Made by a program: the position numbers and the translations under genes
Notes under the pieces: generated by a model
Told to the model about the DNA's origin: nothing
What the model saw: only the letters and a program-made list of their open reading frames with translations
Database searches by the model: none
Shown here: positions 50,297-58,679 of the stretch, piece after piece
Position numbering within the stretch: the first letter of the stretch is position 1
Layout of the letters: every line of letters starts with the position of its first letter
Assembly (NCBI RefSeq): GCF_009017255.1
Contig: NZ_WBZB01000013.1
Location: 124,001-188,000, forward strand
DNA: 64,000 nucleotides
Source: Alkaliphilus serpentinus
GTDB taxonomy: Bacteria > Bacillota > Clostridia > Peptostreptococcales > Natronincolaceae
Reading direction: 5' to 3'

Positions 50297-50899
50297 CTAT
50301 TGTATCGTTTCCTTAAGATAATCCACTACTAAGGATTCTCCAAAAGCCCTTGCTTTGTGTTGGACCTCTTTGTCTTCATAAACTGGCTTTTCATCTACAT
50401 TTGAAATAAAGAAATTCCCTTTATATTCGGTGTTCACCGATCTAAAGAATAAATCAAAGATTGGTTCCACTGCAGACAATCCATAGGGCTGCTCCTTTGC
50501 CCCACCTGTAATTAAAACAAAACCAAATCGCACCTTATTTCTATCTATTAATGAGTTTTTTAAAGCATACTTACTAGACCAAATTACTTGATTTCTATCT
50601 ATTAAAGCCTTCAATTGGGCTGTTATGCTATTAAAATACAGGGGAGATGTAACGATAATCATATTGGCATCATTAAATTTTTCTATTAAACCCTTCATAT
50701 CATCCTTTATAACGCATCCTAACTTATGGCTACAGGCATCACAAGCTGTACAGCCAGCAATATTTAGATCTGCGGCATTGATTCTTTCAATTTCTACTTC
50801 CTCTGACTTTTCCTTTAAGCCTAATAAAAAGTTATCTAAAAGCGTATCGTTGTTCATTTTCTTCCTTGGACTACCCATGATTGCAAGAACCTTTATCAC
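50297..50899 (-). CDS. Flavodoxin-fold NAD(P)H-dependent FMN reductase family protein
   Basis: 200 aa, NADPH-dependent FMN reductase/iron-sulfur flavoprotein family. FMN-phosphate loop MGSPRKKMNNDTLLDN, then a Cys cluster AGCTACDACSHKLGCVIKDD, and TSPLYFNSITAQLKALIDR with GFVLITGGA. The compact C-x2-C-x2-C-x5-C spacing resembles the Fe4S4 site of iron-sulfur flavoproteins, although no cluster is proven. Monocistronic. Confidence 0.87.
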   Translation of the reverse strand: MIKVLAIMGSPRKKMNNDTLLDNFLLGLKEKSEEVEIERINAADLNIAGCTACDACSHKLGCVIKDDMKGLIEKFNDANMIIVTSPLYFNSITAQLKALIDRNQVIWSSKYALKNSLIDRNKVRFGFVLITGGAKEQPYGLSAVEPIFDLFFRSVNTEYKGNFFISNVDEKPVYEDKEVQHKARAFGESLVVDYLKETIQ

Positions 50900-51016
50900 T
50901 TTAAACTTACTCCTTTCTTAGTGGAATTTATGTATCTTGTCCATTATATAACAAAACTCCCATCAGCAGAATGATAATTTTGCAATTTACTTATAATAAT
51001 ATCAGATCTACACTAA

Positions 51017-51550
51017 ATGATTATGAAACTGGAGGTGTTTATTATAAAAAAAATAAAAACATTAGAACTTTGGGGGTGCATTTTTACCATCATCCTTGGA
51101 ACCCTATTTCATTTCGCCTATGAAGCAATTAATCAGTGGAGACCCTTAGCCTTTTTCTTTCCAATAAATGAAAGTGTTTGGGAGCATTTGAAAATGTCCT
51201 TCTGGCCCTTCATTTTCTTTGGAATCATAGAAGCCTTTATTTTAAAAAGTAGAATTTCTAATATCATTGTCTCTAAAACATTTGGGATTTATACTAGTAT
51301 TGTCCTAATAGTGGGAGTTCATTATCTGTATCGATCTATAGTAGGTCATCCAGTTGTGGTTGCTGATATCATTCTATTTATCACTTCCATTATAATTGGT
51401 TATTTAGTAAGCTATAGGGTTTTAATTAAGAAACATTTAAGTACAAGCCTTAAGCTGCTTTCCTATTTTCTAATACTTATGCTTGCTTTTATGATCATCT
51501 ATTTTACCTATTATCCACCTGACTTTTTCCTTTTTATAAGTGGTAGCTAA
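51017..51550 (+). CDS. DUF6512 family membrane protein
   Basis: 177 aa with five hydrophobic helices; LGTLFHFAYEAINQWRPLAFFFPINESVWEHLKM is the strongly conserved part. Function unknown. The start is unclear: ATG 51017 and ATG 51023 lie before the CTGGAGGTG site, while the codon correctly spaced after it is ATT or ATA. Translation could begin from one of these rare codons, giving a protein about eight residues shorter. Confidence 0.75.
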   Translation: MIMKLEVFIIKKIKTLELWGCIFTIILGTLFHFAYEAINQWRPLAFFFPINESVWEHLKMSFWPFIFFGIIEAFILKSRISNIIVSKTFGIYTSIVLIVGVHYLYRSIVGHPVVVADIILFITSIIIGYLVSYRVLIKKHLSTSLKLLSYFLILMLAFMIIYFTYYPPDFFLFISGS

Positions 51551-51565
51551 AGTTAGTAAACTAAA

Positions 51566-51602
51566 ATTTGCAAGTTGAATATTGAAAATTGAAAGTTAAG
51601 TA
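51566..51602. repeat. Heptamer-period repeat
   Basis: Reading the minus strand: AACTTTC, AATTTTC, AATATTC, AACTTGC, AAATTTT. Same unit family as the array at 37441-37505. Located after the DUF6512 gene. Confidence 0.5.
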
Positions 51603-51632
51603 CTTAGAATCAAAGGGAAAAATAAAATAATT

Positions 51633-51668
51633 AAAGAGATGCATTTAATGATTTAATGCATCTCTTTT
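51633..51668. terminator. Bidirectional terminator
   Basis: AAAGAGATGCATT and AATGCATCTCTTT form a long stem with nine-base loop. It ends the DUF6512 unit and serves the minus-strand xpt transcript. Confidence 0.75.
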
Positions 51669-51693
51669 ACATATTGATTAAAAATCAAACACA

Positions 51694-51816
51694 TTATGGG
51701 TCTATGGCACTAGATAACAGTTTTTGTAGAACAGATGCAATTACTGCAATCACAGTTGGAGCACCAGTGATGACTAAACCAATAATTATAAGGCCTGGGG
51801 CTTCGTCTAACTCTGC
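51694..51816 (-). pseudogene. Remnant of a small membrane protein gene
   Basis: Forty codons after xpt, reading AELDEAPGLIIIGLVITG and ending SSAIDP, with one clear transmembrane stretch. The frame is closed by TAG a short way upstream and contains no ATG, GTG or TTG start with a ribosome-binding site. Codon use looks coding. From memory it resembles DUF2975-like short membrane proteins, but this is weak. Probably the 3' end of a decayed gene. Confidence 0.35.
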
Positions 51817-51866
51817 TAGTAATAAATAAAGGGTATATTGCTAAGGCCTAAGAAATAAATTATTAG

Positions 51867-52439
51867 TTACTCTCGAAAGATGATTTTACCCTCCTTCATA
51901 CTATCTACTATAACTAAGGACTTTAGATTTATCCCTAAATCCCTTACAATTTTACCCCCCTGCTGAAAGCCCTTTTCTATCACAATCCCAACTCCCATCA
52001 ATTCAGCATGAGCTTCATCAATGATCTCCTTTAATCCAAGGATGGCCTGCCCCTCAGCTAAAAAATCATCTATTATAAGGACTTTATCCTCTTTGAATAA
52101 ATATCTTTTGGAGACCCTAATTTTGTATTTCATCCCTTTGGTATAGGAATATACTTCCCCCTCATAGGTCTCTCTATCTAAATTCTTTGATAAGGTCTTT
52201 TTAGCAAAGACAACAGGCACCTCTAGATACTGTCCAACGAAGACTGCTATGGCAATTCCAGAAACCTCTGCAGTTAAAACCTTTGTTATCCCCATACTCT
52301 TGAATCTCTTAGCAAACTCCTTACCCATCGCGTTTAAGAGAGGAATGTCCAATTGATGATTCAAGAAGCTATCAACCTTTAAAATTCCTTCTCCCTCTAC
52401 CCTTCCAACCTCAAGTATTTTTTTCTTTAACAACTCCAT
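51867..52439 (-). CDS. xpt: Xanthine phosphoribosyltransferase
   Basis: Purine salvage: xanthine plus PRPP to XMP. 190 aa. Begins MELLKKKILEVGRVEGEGIL, with LTAEVSGIAIAVFVGQ, VVFAKK and the PRPP loop VLIIDDFLAEGQA. ATG 52437-52439 follows GAGGAGG; the ORF extension to 52457 has none. A guanine riboswitch with terminator lies directly upstream, which fits xpt regulation in Bacillus. Confidence 0.95.
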   Translation of the reverse strand: MELLKKKILEVGRVEGEGILKVDSFLNHQLDIPLLNAMGKEFAKRFKSMGITKVLTAEVSGIAIAVFVGQYLEVPVVFAKKTLSKNLDRETYEGEVYSYTKGMKYKIRVSKRYLFKEDKVLIIDDFLAEGQAILGLKEIIDEAHAELMGVGIVIEKGFQQGGKIVRDLGINLKSLVIVDSMKEGKIIFRE

Positions 52440-52484
52440 AAAACTCCTCCTCGGCATTCATTCAATGTATAAACAAAAATTTAA

Positions 52485-52511
52485 AAACCCTATAGAAAAT
52501 CTACAGGGTTT
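52485..52511 (-). terminator. Terminator of the xpt riboswitch
   Basis: AAACCCTATAGA (52485-52496) and TCTACAGGGTTT (52500-52511) pair; on the minus strand TTTAAATTTTT follows. This is the expression platform of the riboswitch. Confidence 0.8.
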
Positions 52512-52560
52512 ATAATTGGCAGCAACTGAAGAAGGGCAGATCCCTCCTATAACTATAAAC

Positions 52561-52629
52561 TCCCGTAGTCAGATCCTTTACGGGGATCTGGTAGATACTT
52601 ATGGACCATATTTCCATTATTATACGAGA
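52561..52629 (-). promoter_or_regulatory. Guanine-class purine riboswitch
   Basis: Minus strand: P1 TCTCGTA/TACGGGA, P2 ATGGA/TCCAT, conserved GTATCTACC junction, P3 AGATCC/GGATCT with loop CCGTAAA, and GACTACG. The C in GACTACG corresponds to C74 of the xpt aptamer, which selects guanine or hypoxanthine over adenine. Binding should favour the terminator at 52485-52511 and stop xpt transcription. Confidence 0.92.
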
Positions 52630-52649
52630 ACCATATATAATTGAAATCT

Positions 52650-52678
52650 ATTTTATATTAAAAAATCAAGAAAAGCAA
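52650..52678 (-). promoter_or_regulatory. Sigma-A promoter of xpt
   Basis: Minus strand TTGCTT (52673-52678), 17 bases, TAAAAT (52650-52655), about 20 bases upstream of riboswitch P1. Confidence 0.55.
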
Positions 52679-52807
52679 TAGTTATTCAATTTATTCTGTT
52701 TACATAATATTGTTTTTCCTTTGAATATTTAGTAAAATAATATTAATCAATTATATAAAAAAAATTTTCACTTTTCTATAAAATACAATCTATATCAGGA
52801 GTTATTT

Positions 52808-53452
52808 ATGCTAAAAAAAATATTTCTTTCAAGAAAAAGCTATATACTTCACATGATGATATTCCTAACGATGTGGACCCTCTTTACCCTGTATCCTAAC
52901 CCCTACCGTCTGGTGGTTACAGTACATCGTTTTTTTGAGCCTGCCATCAGCCCTTCAGCTGTTAAGGATATTCTTCCTGAGGTTAAGGATTTGTCACCTG
53001 CAGAAATAGAAGCCTATGTGATTAAAAAAATTCCCTATCAATTTGATTGGCAAACCTATGGTTTGCCCCTATATTTCCCCACTGCAGAGGAAGCAATAGT
53101 TCATGGTAGAGGTGATTGCAAGGGACGCTTTGTAGTTTTGGCTTCAATATTTGAAGCCCTAGAGATACCCTATACTCAGAGCTTTTCCTTAAGTCATTTT
53201 TGGGTACACTATGAGGGTAAAGTAGAAACTAAGCTAGAAGCATCATCAAATGCACTTCTTTTGCGTACTGAAGAGGGTACAAAGCTGCAAATTCCAAAGG
53301 AAGATCTAAAGGAGATCTATGAAACTCTAAAGGAGGGCTTTTGGGATTATATGCCCCTCCACAGAAGAACTCTTTTCGTAGCAGGATTGCCATTAACCAT
53401 ACTGATGGGGATCCTATCAAGGAAAAAATTAAAGAAGCTTTCAAAAAATTAG
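52808..53452 (+). CDS. Membrane protein with transglutaminase-like Cys-protease fold
   Basis: 214 aa. N-terminal helix (about 12-33), then an extracytoplasmic domain with TAEEAIVHGRGDCKGRFVVLAS. The GDC Cys is followed by His in SHFWVHYEG, giving the Cys-His pair of transglutaminase-like proteases. The acid residue is not certain. A short helix near the C-terminus (about 190-205) precedes a basic tail. Role unknown; wall or protein processing possible. Confidence 0.75.
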   Translation: MLKKIFLSRKSYILHMMIFLTMWTLFTLYPNPYRLVVTVHRFFEPAISPSAVKDILPEVKDLSPAEIEAYVIKKIPYQFDWQTYGLPLYFPTAEEAIVHGRGDCKGRFVVLASIFEALEIPYTQSFSLSHFWVHYEGKVETKLEASSNALLLRTEEGTKLQIPKEDLKEIYETLKEGFWDYMPLHRRTLFVAGLPLTILMGILSRKKLKKLSKN

Positions 53453-53464
53453 CTCCTAATATAT

Positions 53465-53496
53465 AAAAATAGCTGTTGGATAATACAGCTATTTTT
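53465..53496 (+). terminator. Terminator of the transglutaminase-like gene
   Basis: AAAAATAGCTGT pairs with ACAGCTATTTTT, then TT. Confidence 0.85.
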
Positions 53497-53586
53497 TTGA
53501 ATTTAAATGTACTTAGTTCATTTGTACTTGACTCTACAATGAACATTAAAGGAGTTGGTTAATTTGTCATAAAGCATCCTATATCA

Positions 53587-53630
53587 TAATTCTTAATTCT
53601 TAATCCTTAATTCTTAATTCTTAATTCTTA
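53587..53630. repeat. Heptamer tandem repeat (AATTCTT)6
   Basis: Six near-identical copies of AATTCTT; only the third differs, reading AATCCTT. Directly after the stop codon of the NlpC/P60-like gene on the other strand. No spacers, so not CRISPR. Confidence 0.85.
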
Positions 53631-53637
53631 AAAGCCT

Positions 53638-54063
53638 CTACTCCACCATCCGAATAGCCCCTCTAAATTTTCTCCAATGGCGTTTTAGAGAATCAATGGA
53701 TATTCCTCTACTAGGGGACATATGAATAAAGTATTCATCATCTAGCATAATACCTGCATGGGTGATGATATTTCTCTTTATGGCAAAATATACTAAGTCT
53801 AAGGTTTTCAACTCATCAATTGGTACATCTCCTTTTCCTAAGGACTTTATTCCTCTAACATATCTCTCGGGGTCGTCTACATACCATCTTTTTTCTATGG
53901 GTTTACCATCACCGTCTGGAATATGAATGCCAAACTCTTTGTAAAATAAAACTAAAAACCCTAAACAATCAATGCCCTCCTCTAGACTGCGGCCATTTTC
54001 CTTAAATCTGGCATGACGAAAAGACTCTGCTACTTGGTATAGCCTTTCACTATTTATTTTCAT
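53638..54063 (-). CDS. Cytoplasmic NlpC/P60-like protein
   Basis: 141 aa with no signal peptide. The Cys of GIDCLGFLVLFY and the His of ITHAGIMLDDEYFIHM match the NlpC/P60 catalytic pair; GDVPIDELKTLDLVYF precedes the His block as usual. Absence of a signal peptide suggests an intracellular role, release by lysis, or a phage-type origin. The GGAGG site before ATG is sequestered in a hairpin (54069-54113). Confidence 0.78.
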   Translation of the reverse strand: MKINSERLYQVAESFRHARFKENGRSLEEGIDCLGFLVLFYKEFGIHIPDGDGKPIEKRWYVDDPERYVRGIKSLGKGDVPIDELKTLDLVYFAIKRNIITHAGIMLDDEYFIHMSPSRGISIDSLKRHWRKFRGAIRMVE

Positions 54064-54113
54064 AAAAAAACCTCCATTTTTAGCATTTTCAATACTATTC
54101 TATGCCGGAGGTT
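54064..54113 (-). promoter_or_regulatory. Hairpin sequestering a ribosome-binding site
   Basis: Minus strand AACCTCC (54107-54113) is complementary to GGAGGTT (54069-54075), which includes the Shine-Dalgarno site, with inner GCAT/ATGC pairing. Five more T follow and then ATG. The same element therefore has the form of a terminator and of a translation block. Confidence 0.45.
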
Positions 54114-54134
54114 ATAATAGGTGAAAAAGCGATA

Positions 54135-55364
54135 TTAAACTAGAGGCTTTTTATTTTTATTCTTATCTTGATACATTCTATTGTCGGCAATTGCCATAAG
54201 CTGATTCATCTCTAGAGTATCCGTTGGAAAATGGGCTATACCATAGCTAAACTCAATATTAAGCTTCTTACCATCAATATCTATGGGATTTAAGTCAAAA
54301 TATATTGCTATACGATTTGTTTTATCTCGTGTTTTATCTAAGGAAGCTTCAAAAAACACTGCTATAAACTCATCTCCACCATATCGAGCAAAAAGATCTG
54401 ATTGTCTAATATTTTTTGACATTACCTGTGCAAACTGTTTGATTAGTATATCCCCCACCTGATGCCCATAGGTATCATTGGTAACCTTAAGGTTGTTAAG
54501 ATCAAAAATAACTAAGGAGAAGCTTTCATTATATCTTTTTGCCTTATTTAAGTAGATTTCAAACAATTCTTCAAAGTATCCTCGACTATATACATTGGTT
54601 AATTTATCAAATTGAGAAAGATAAGTCATTTTATCAACCATTTTATGAATATGTATTGCAGTACTGGCTTGTTTTGCAAAAATTTCCATAATGACAACAT
54701 CTTCTTCTCTAAAGGCATTGTAATCATAGCTATCTACATTAATCATGCCATAAAGCTTTCCATCTACAAAAATAGGAGCTGAGATGGCTGATTTTGCTAC
54801 AAACAAATCACCCTCGCTGATAATGTCAAGGGCATCAAAATCTAAAACAGCCCGATCAAATTCTTCGACATTATCTATGATGCAAGCCTTTTCAATATTA
54901 CCATTACTCTTTATATATAGAAAAGAATCCTCAAGCTTTAGGCGAAATTGTGAAAATTTCTCTGAGTTTAAACCCACCAAAGCCTTAAACTCTAGCATAT
55001 TATTTTTATTTAATATCAGCAAGGAGCCCATTTCAGCCCTTCTTATAACCTCAACTGCCTTTTCTAGTATAAACTCAAAGAGGGTTTCTTCCTTCTCTAT
55101 TGTAAGGATGGAATCACTAATGGAGTTTAATCCCTCTAATAATTTTCTATAATCGTTAGAGTATTCTTCTTTTTTTAAATATCGCTGTCTTATAAGGCCA
55201 TTAATGATAAAAGCCACACTGATCAATACTGTAAAAATAAACACAGCTTCAATTAAAATGAACTGCTCCTTAAAATTGGAAAATAAAATATAGGTGCCAA
55301 TCAAGATTATTATTCCAGCTGTTATTAATATTCTATTGATCTTATTAAAATATCTAGTATTCAT
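54135..55364 (-). CDS. GAF-GGDEF diguanylate cyclase
   Basis: 409 aa. Two helices in residues 1-60, coiled coil, GAF domain at about 75-235 (GLNSEKFSQFR, SAPIFVDGKLYGMINVDSYD), then GGDEF domain from about 245: TNVYSRGYFEEL, FDLNNLKVTNDTYGHQVGD and RYGGDEFIAVF. The intact GGDEF supports c-di-GMP synthesis from GTP. No RxxD inhibitory site is obvious. ATG 55362-55364 follows AGAGGTG. Confidence 0.92.
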   Translation of the reverse strand: MNTRYFNKINRILITAGIIILIGTYILFSNFKEQFILIEAVFIFTVLISVAFIINGLIRQRYLKKEEYSNDYRKLLEGLNSISDSILTIEKEETLFEFILEKAVEVIRRAEMGSLLILNKNNMLEFKALVGLNSEKFSQFRLKLEDSFLYIKSNGNIEKACIIDNVEEFDRAVLDFDALDIISEGDLFVAKSAISAPIFVDGKLYGMINVDSYDYNAFREEDVVIMEIFAKQASTAIHIHKMVDKMTYLSQFDKLTNVYSRGYFEELFEIYLNKAKRYNESFSLVIFDLNNLKVTNDTYGHQVGDILIKQFAQVMSKNIRQSDLFARYGGDEFIAVFFEASLDKTRDKTNRIAIYFDLNPIDIDGKKLNIEFSYGIAHFPTDTLEMNQLMAIADNRMYQDKNKNKKPLV

Positions 55365-55468
55365 TAACGCACCTCTAAAATAGTAGTTTATCAACTACTA
55401 TAAATTTTCTACATATAATTGAAAACTCCTTTTTATGGGAGTTAGATTCACAGGATTTCTAATTATTT

Positions 55469-56326
55469 TTAATATTCATCTAAAAAAGTGAAGGTTTTAC
55501 CACCCTTTTTCCAGCCTAACATCGTATCAAGATTTACATTGCTGGTGGCTCTAAATATTGATTTATCAATGTCCTTAAAGTTCTTTTTTAATTCCTGAAT
55601 CAACTCTTTTATTTCATTCCTTTTACTACCTGTTTTTTTAGCAGCCACCATACATGCGCAGTTTAGTGGCCATATCCCACTACTTTGAATAAAATTAATA
55701 ATTGAATCCTCTTCAATTAGATATAGGGGTCTAATTAGCTCCATACCTTGGAAATTTTGAGATTTTAATCTGGGCAGCATAGTGCTGAAGTTACCAGTAT
55801 AAAAGAGGTTTAAAAGGGTGGTTTCAATAACATCATTGAAATGGTGGCCTAAGGCTAGCTTATTGCAGCCCAGTTCTTTAGCCTTTTTATATAAGGCCCC
55901 CCTTCTCATTTTTGCACACATGAAGCATGGGTAATCCTGTGCAATATCATCAACAATTCTAAAAATACCTGAATCAAATAGATGTATCGGTATATTTAAA
56001 TATGTACAGTTATCTATCAATAATTCCTTAATATTGTCATGATAGCCTGGATCCATTGCGATAAATTCCAATTGAAAATTATCCCGTCCATGACACTTAA
56101 GCTCTTGAAAGAGCTTAGCCATCAATAGACTATCCTTTCCACCAGAAATGGCTACTGCAATTTTATCATTATCTTCAATGAGGTTGTACTCCTTAATGGC
56201 CTTAATGAATTTTCCCCAGATATCCCTTCTGTACTTAGTTATGATAGATTTTTCTATATCTAAAAGGGGTTTCCTCTCACCAAGGGGTGTTATAACGTCA
56301 CATCCAGATCCTGCTATTCTACTCAT
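55469..56326 (-). CDS. TtcA-like PP-loop tRNA thiolase
   Basis: ATPase of the PP-loop/TtcA family, 285 aa. ATP-binding SGGKDSLLM at about residues 48-56; Cys pair in YPCFMCAKMRRGALYKKA; LALGHHFNDVIETTLLNLFYTGNF; a second pair near LNCACMVAAKK. TtcA thiolates C32 of tRNA using an Fe-S cluster bound by CxxC motifs. Some clostridial relatives may act on other substrates. The second ATG (56324-56326) has better spacing from AAAGGAGG. Confidence 0.85.
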   Translation of the reverse strand: MSRIAGSGCDVITPLGERKPLLDIEKSIITKYRRDIWGKFIKAIKEYNLIEDNDKIAVAISGGKDSLLMAKLFQELKCHGRDNFQLEFIAMDPGYHDNIKELLIDNCTYLNIPIHLFDSGIFRIVDDIAQDYPCFMCAKMRRGALYKKAKELGCNKLALGHHFNDVIETTLLNLFYTGNFSTMLPRLKSQNFQGMELIRPLYLIEEDSIINFIQSSGIWPLNCACMVAAKKTGSKRNEIKELIQELKKNFKDIDKSIFRATSNVNLDTMLGWKKGGKTFTFLDEY

Positions 56327-56479
56327 ATTCATACCTCCTTTAACAGTATATTATAACATTATTAAGTGGATTTGTCCCTTTAATATAAGGTAAATAATTC
56401 TTATGGATATTGTTATTAAATGTGGGTGTTAATATGTTATTATAATTCTATATGAATAAAACAGAAAGAAGCTGATAAA

Positions 56480-57166
56480 ATGTTGAAGCAGGAGTTATTG
56501 TTTGTAATAAAGAGATTACCAAGGCTGATACTGGGTCTTTTCATCTGTAGTGTTGCTATATTGTTAACCATCTATTCTGGTTTAGGAGCCGGTCCTTGGG
56601 ATGTTTTTCATATTGGGGCTATAAATCATATTGATATAACCTTAGGACAAATAAGTCAAATAGTTGGCTTAATAGTCATTACGGTGAGTTTCTTTATTGG
56701 AGTGGTACCAGGAATCGGGACATTATTAAATATTTATTTGGTGGGGGTTTTTATCGATGTTTTACAAAGCACCAATCTCCTTTTTACTCCCACCACTCTA
56801 TGGGGTAAGCTGTTAATGCTAGCGATAGGTCTTTGGATTTTCGGTTGGGGAAGCTACTTCTATATTGGGAGCTCCCTAGGGGCTGGTCCGAGGGATGGTC
56901 TAATGCTGGGTTTAATAAAAAAATCCAAAAAATCCGTATATTTTATAAGAACAATTATCGAAGTAACAGTATTAGTCATAGGCATCCTTTTAGGAGGGCC
57001 CTTTGGTATAGGTACCATTATCATATCCCTAACCATTGGTTATTCTGTCCAATCGGCCTTTAAACTAGGTGGTTATGACCCTAAGGCAGAGGAACATAGA
57101 ACCATTCTGAACTTAATTAATGGCTATAGATATGATCGCAGAAAGGAAACAGATGCTAAGGGTTAG
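56480..57166 (+). CDS. YczE/YitT-like membrane protein
   Basis: 228 aa, five hydrophobic helices in residues 14-195. Twice contains SGLGAGPWDVFHIG / SSLGAGPRDGLMLGL, the family repeat, with GIGTIIISLTIGYSVQ at the end. Related to YczE and YitT membrane proteins; function unknown. The C-terminal 35 residues are polar. Monocistronic, ending in a strong terminator. Confidence 0.8.
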   Translation: MLKQELLFVIKRLPRLILGLFICSVAILLTIYSGLGAGPWDVFHIGAINHIDITLGQISQIVGLIVITVSFFIGVVPGIGTLLNIYLVGVFIDVLQSTNLLFTPTTLWGKLLMLAIGLWIFGWGSYFYIGSSLGAGPRDGLMLGLIKKSKKSVYFIRTIIEVTVLVIGILLGGPFGIGTIIISLTIGYSVQSAFKLGGYDPKAEEHRTILNLINGYRYDRRKETDAKG

Positions 57167-57184
57167 TTCTTAGCATCTGTTTTT
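57147..57184 (+). terminator. Terminator of the YczE-like gene
   Basis: AAACAGATGCTAAG (57147-57160) pairs with CTTAGCATCTGTTT (57169-57182), followed by TT; it overlaps the last codons. Confidence 0.85.
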
Positions 57185-57250
57185 AAATACTTGAAGTTGA
57201 AGTTCATGTTCATGTTGAACTTTAGCTTTATTATTTGTGATCTTAATATA

Positions 57251-58309
57251 TCAATAACTAAAGCTTTTATCCCTCTTAAACTTCGTTTTTTTCTTTCTAT
57301 TCTCTTGTATTCTAGCCAATTGTAGCTTCTTATTTTCAAACCTCTTCATTTCCCTTTGAAGCTTTTTATAGCTCTTTAATCGATCTTCGGTAAGTACTCC
57401 CTCATTGATGGCAGCTATTACGGTACAGCCAGGCTCACTGGTATGCTGGCAATCTTTATAAAAACAGTTTTTTGCAATGGTTTCAATATCGTTAAAGGTT
57501 TCATGAACCCCATCTGTTCCATCCCATAATTGAAATTCCCGCATACCCGGAGTGTCAATTATTAATCCCCCATCCTTAAGTAGCACAAGCTGTCGATGGG
57601 TGGTGGTATGTCTACCCCTATCATCGGTTTCTCTAATGTCCTGTACCTCTAATAGCTCTTCTCCGGCTAAACAGTTAATTAGAGTTGATTTACCAACTCC
57701 AGAAGATCCCAGGATGGCAATGGTCTTTCCTTCTTTGCAATAGTTTTTTAGCTCTTCTAATCCCCTACCGTCGTAAGAGCTGATAATGTGAATGGTAACA
57801 CCTATAGCTATGGCCTCCAGTTGGCTGATGTAGGCCTCAATATCCTGACATAAATCTGCCTTACTTAAAATTATAACAGGATTGCCTCCACTTTCCCATG
57901 CCATTGTTAAATATCTTTCAATTCGTCTTATGTTGAAATCCCTATTTAATGAGCTAATAATAAAAACCGTATCGAAGTTTGCTGCAATGATTTGCTCTTC
58001 CGTTTCAACCCCGGCTACCTTTCTGGAGAATTTACTCCATCGAGGTAATGTAGCATGGATGGTAGCCTTCATTTCCTGAGGTCTAATTGTAATGACTACC
58101 CAATCTCCTACTGCTGGATAATCGGTGTGGCTTGAGGCATGAAACCTCATTTTTCCTGAAACCTCACCTAATACCTCCCCAACGGAGGTAAGGATTCTAT
58201 AGATGTGCTTGTGCTCGATAACAATCCGTCCTACCTCAAAACTTTTTTCCTTATATTCCATAAAACTTTTTTCTAAAAACTCATTCCAACCATATTTCTT
58301 TAGATTCAT
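57251..58309 (-). CDS. rsgA: Ribosome small subunit-dependent GTPase A
   Basis: RsgA/YjeQ, 352 aa, late 30S assembly GTPase. OB domain at about 20-100, then the circularly permuted GTPase: G4 ILSKADLC, G1 GSSGVGKST, G3 DTPGMREF. The zinc site follows: C-x4-C in NCFYKDC, His in QHTSEPGC and that Cys. ATG 58307-58309 follows AGAAGGAA; the longer ORF to 58351 is not supported. Confidence 0.94.
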   Translation of the reverse strand: MNLKKYGWNEFLEKSFMEYKEKSFEVGRIVIEHKHIYRILTSVGEVLGEVSGKMRFHASSHTDYPAVGDWVVITIRPQEMKATIHATLPRWSKFSRKVAGVETEEQIIAANFDTVFIISSLNRDFNIRRIERYLTMAWESGGNPVIILSKADLCQDIEAYISQLEAIAIGVTIHIISSYDGRGLEELKNYCKEGKTIAILGSSGVGKSTLINCLAGEELLEVQDIRETDDRGRHTTTHRQLVLLKDGGLIIDTPGMREFQLWDGTDGVHETFNDIETIAKNCFYKDCQHTSEPGCTVIAAINEGVLTEDRLKSYKKLQREMKRFENKKLQLARIQENRKKKTKFKRDKSFSY

Positions 58310-58349
58310 TTTATTAAATTCCTTCTTTCTATTATTTAAAATTAGACAC

Positions 58350-58380
58350 AAAAAAACCGCAGTCTATAACCCGCCCGCGG
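58350..58380 (-). terminator. Weak hairpin before rsgA
   Basis: On the minus strand CCGC...GCGG followed by seven T. It lies about 40 bases before rsgA and could attenuate it or terminate upstream transcription. Confidence 0.4.
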
Positions 58381-58392
58381 AATTTTAAGCAT

Positions 58393-58417
58393 AAAAAAAA
58401 CACGATAACCTACCGTG
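58393..58417 (-). terminator. Terminator upstream of rsgA
   Basis: Minus strand CACGGTA-GGT-TATCGTG followed by eight T. It ends a transcript from the short ORF region at 58432-58566. Confidence 0.75.
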
Positions 58418-58431
58418 CTCTGATGTTACTA

Positions 58432-58566
58432 CTATTCAGGCTTATGGTTATTTCTTTTAACAGTCGACAAAAAGAAACCTAATAACCCTATTAGATAAAA
58501 AAGGTTACATTCTCTTTTTGCCCTATGAAATTAAGATTTTCTCACCTCTATTAGTACTTTTGCCAT
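58432..58566 (-). pseudogene. Short ORF interrupted by TAA, possible small membrane protein
   Basis: ATG (58564-58566) after GGAAGGAG opens MAKVLIEVRKS, then TAA (58531-58533). In the same frame 32 further codons follow, containing LFYLIGLLGFFLST, a membrane-like stretch, to TAG. The ribosome-binding site and a downstream terminator suggest it was once a small gene. TAA rules out selenocysteine or pyrrolysine. Alternatively the 11-codon ORF is a regulatory peptide. Confidence 0.3.
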
Positions 58567-58679
58567 AATTCAACACTCCTTCCCGTTTAATATTGTTCAT
58601 CATTACCGGGCACCCTTTTATTATATGCATTATTTTAAGAAAAATCAAATAAAAATCTTTAAAATTCTGTAAAAATTCA

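Noticed and set aside
53587-53630. CRISPR array
   Set aside because: Repeat units are 7 bases and contiguous, with no spacers and no cas genes in the window.
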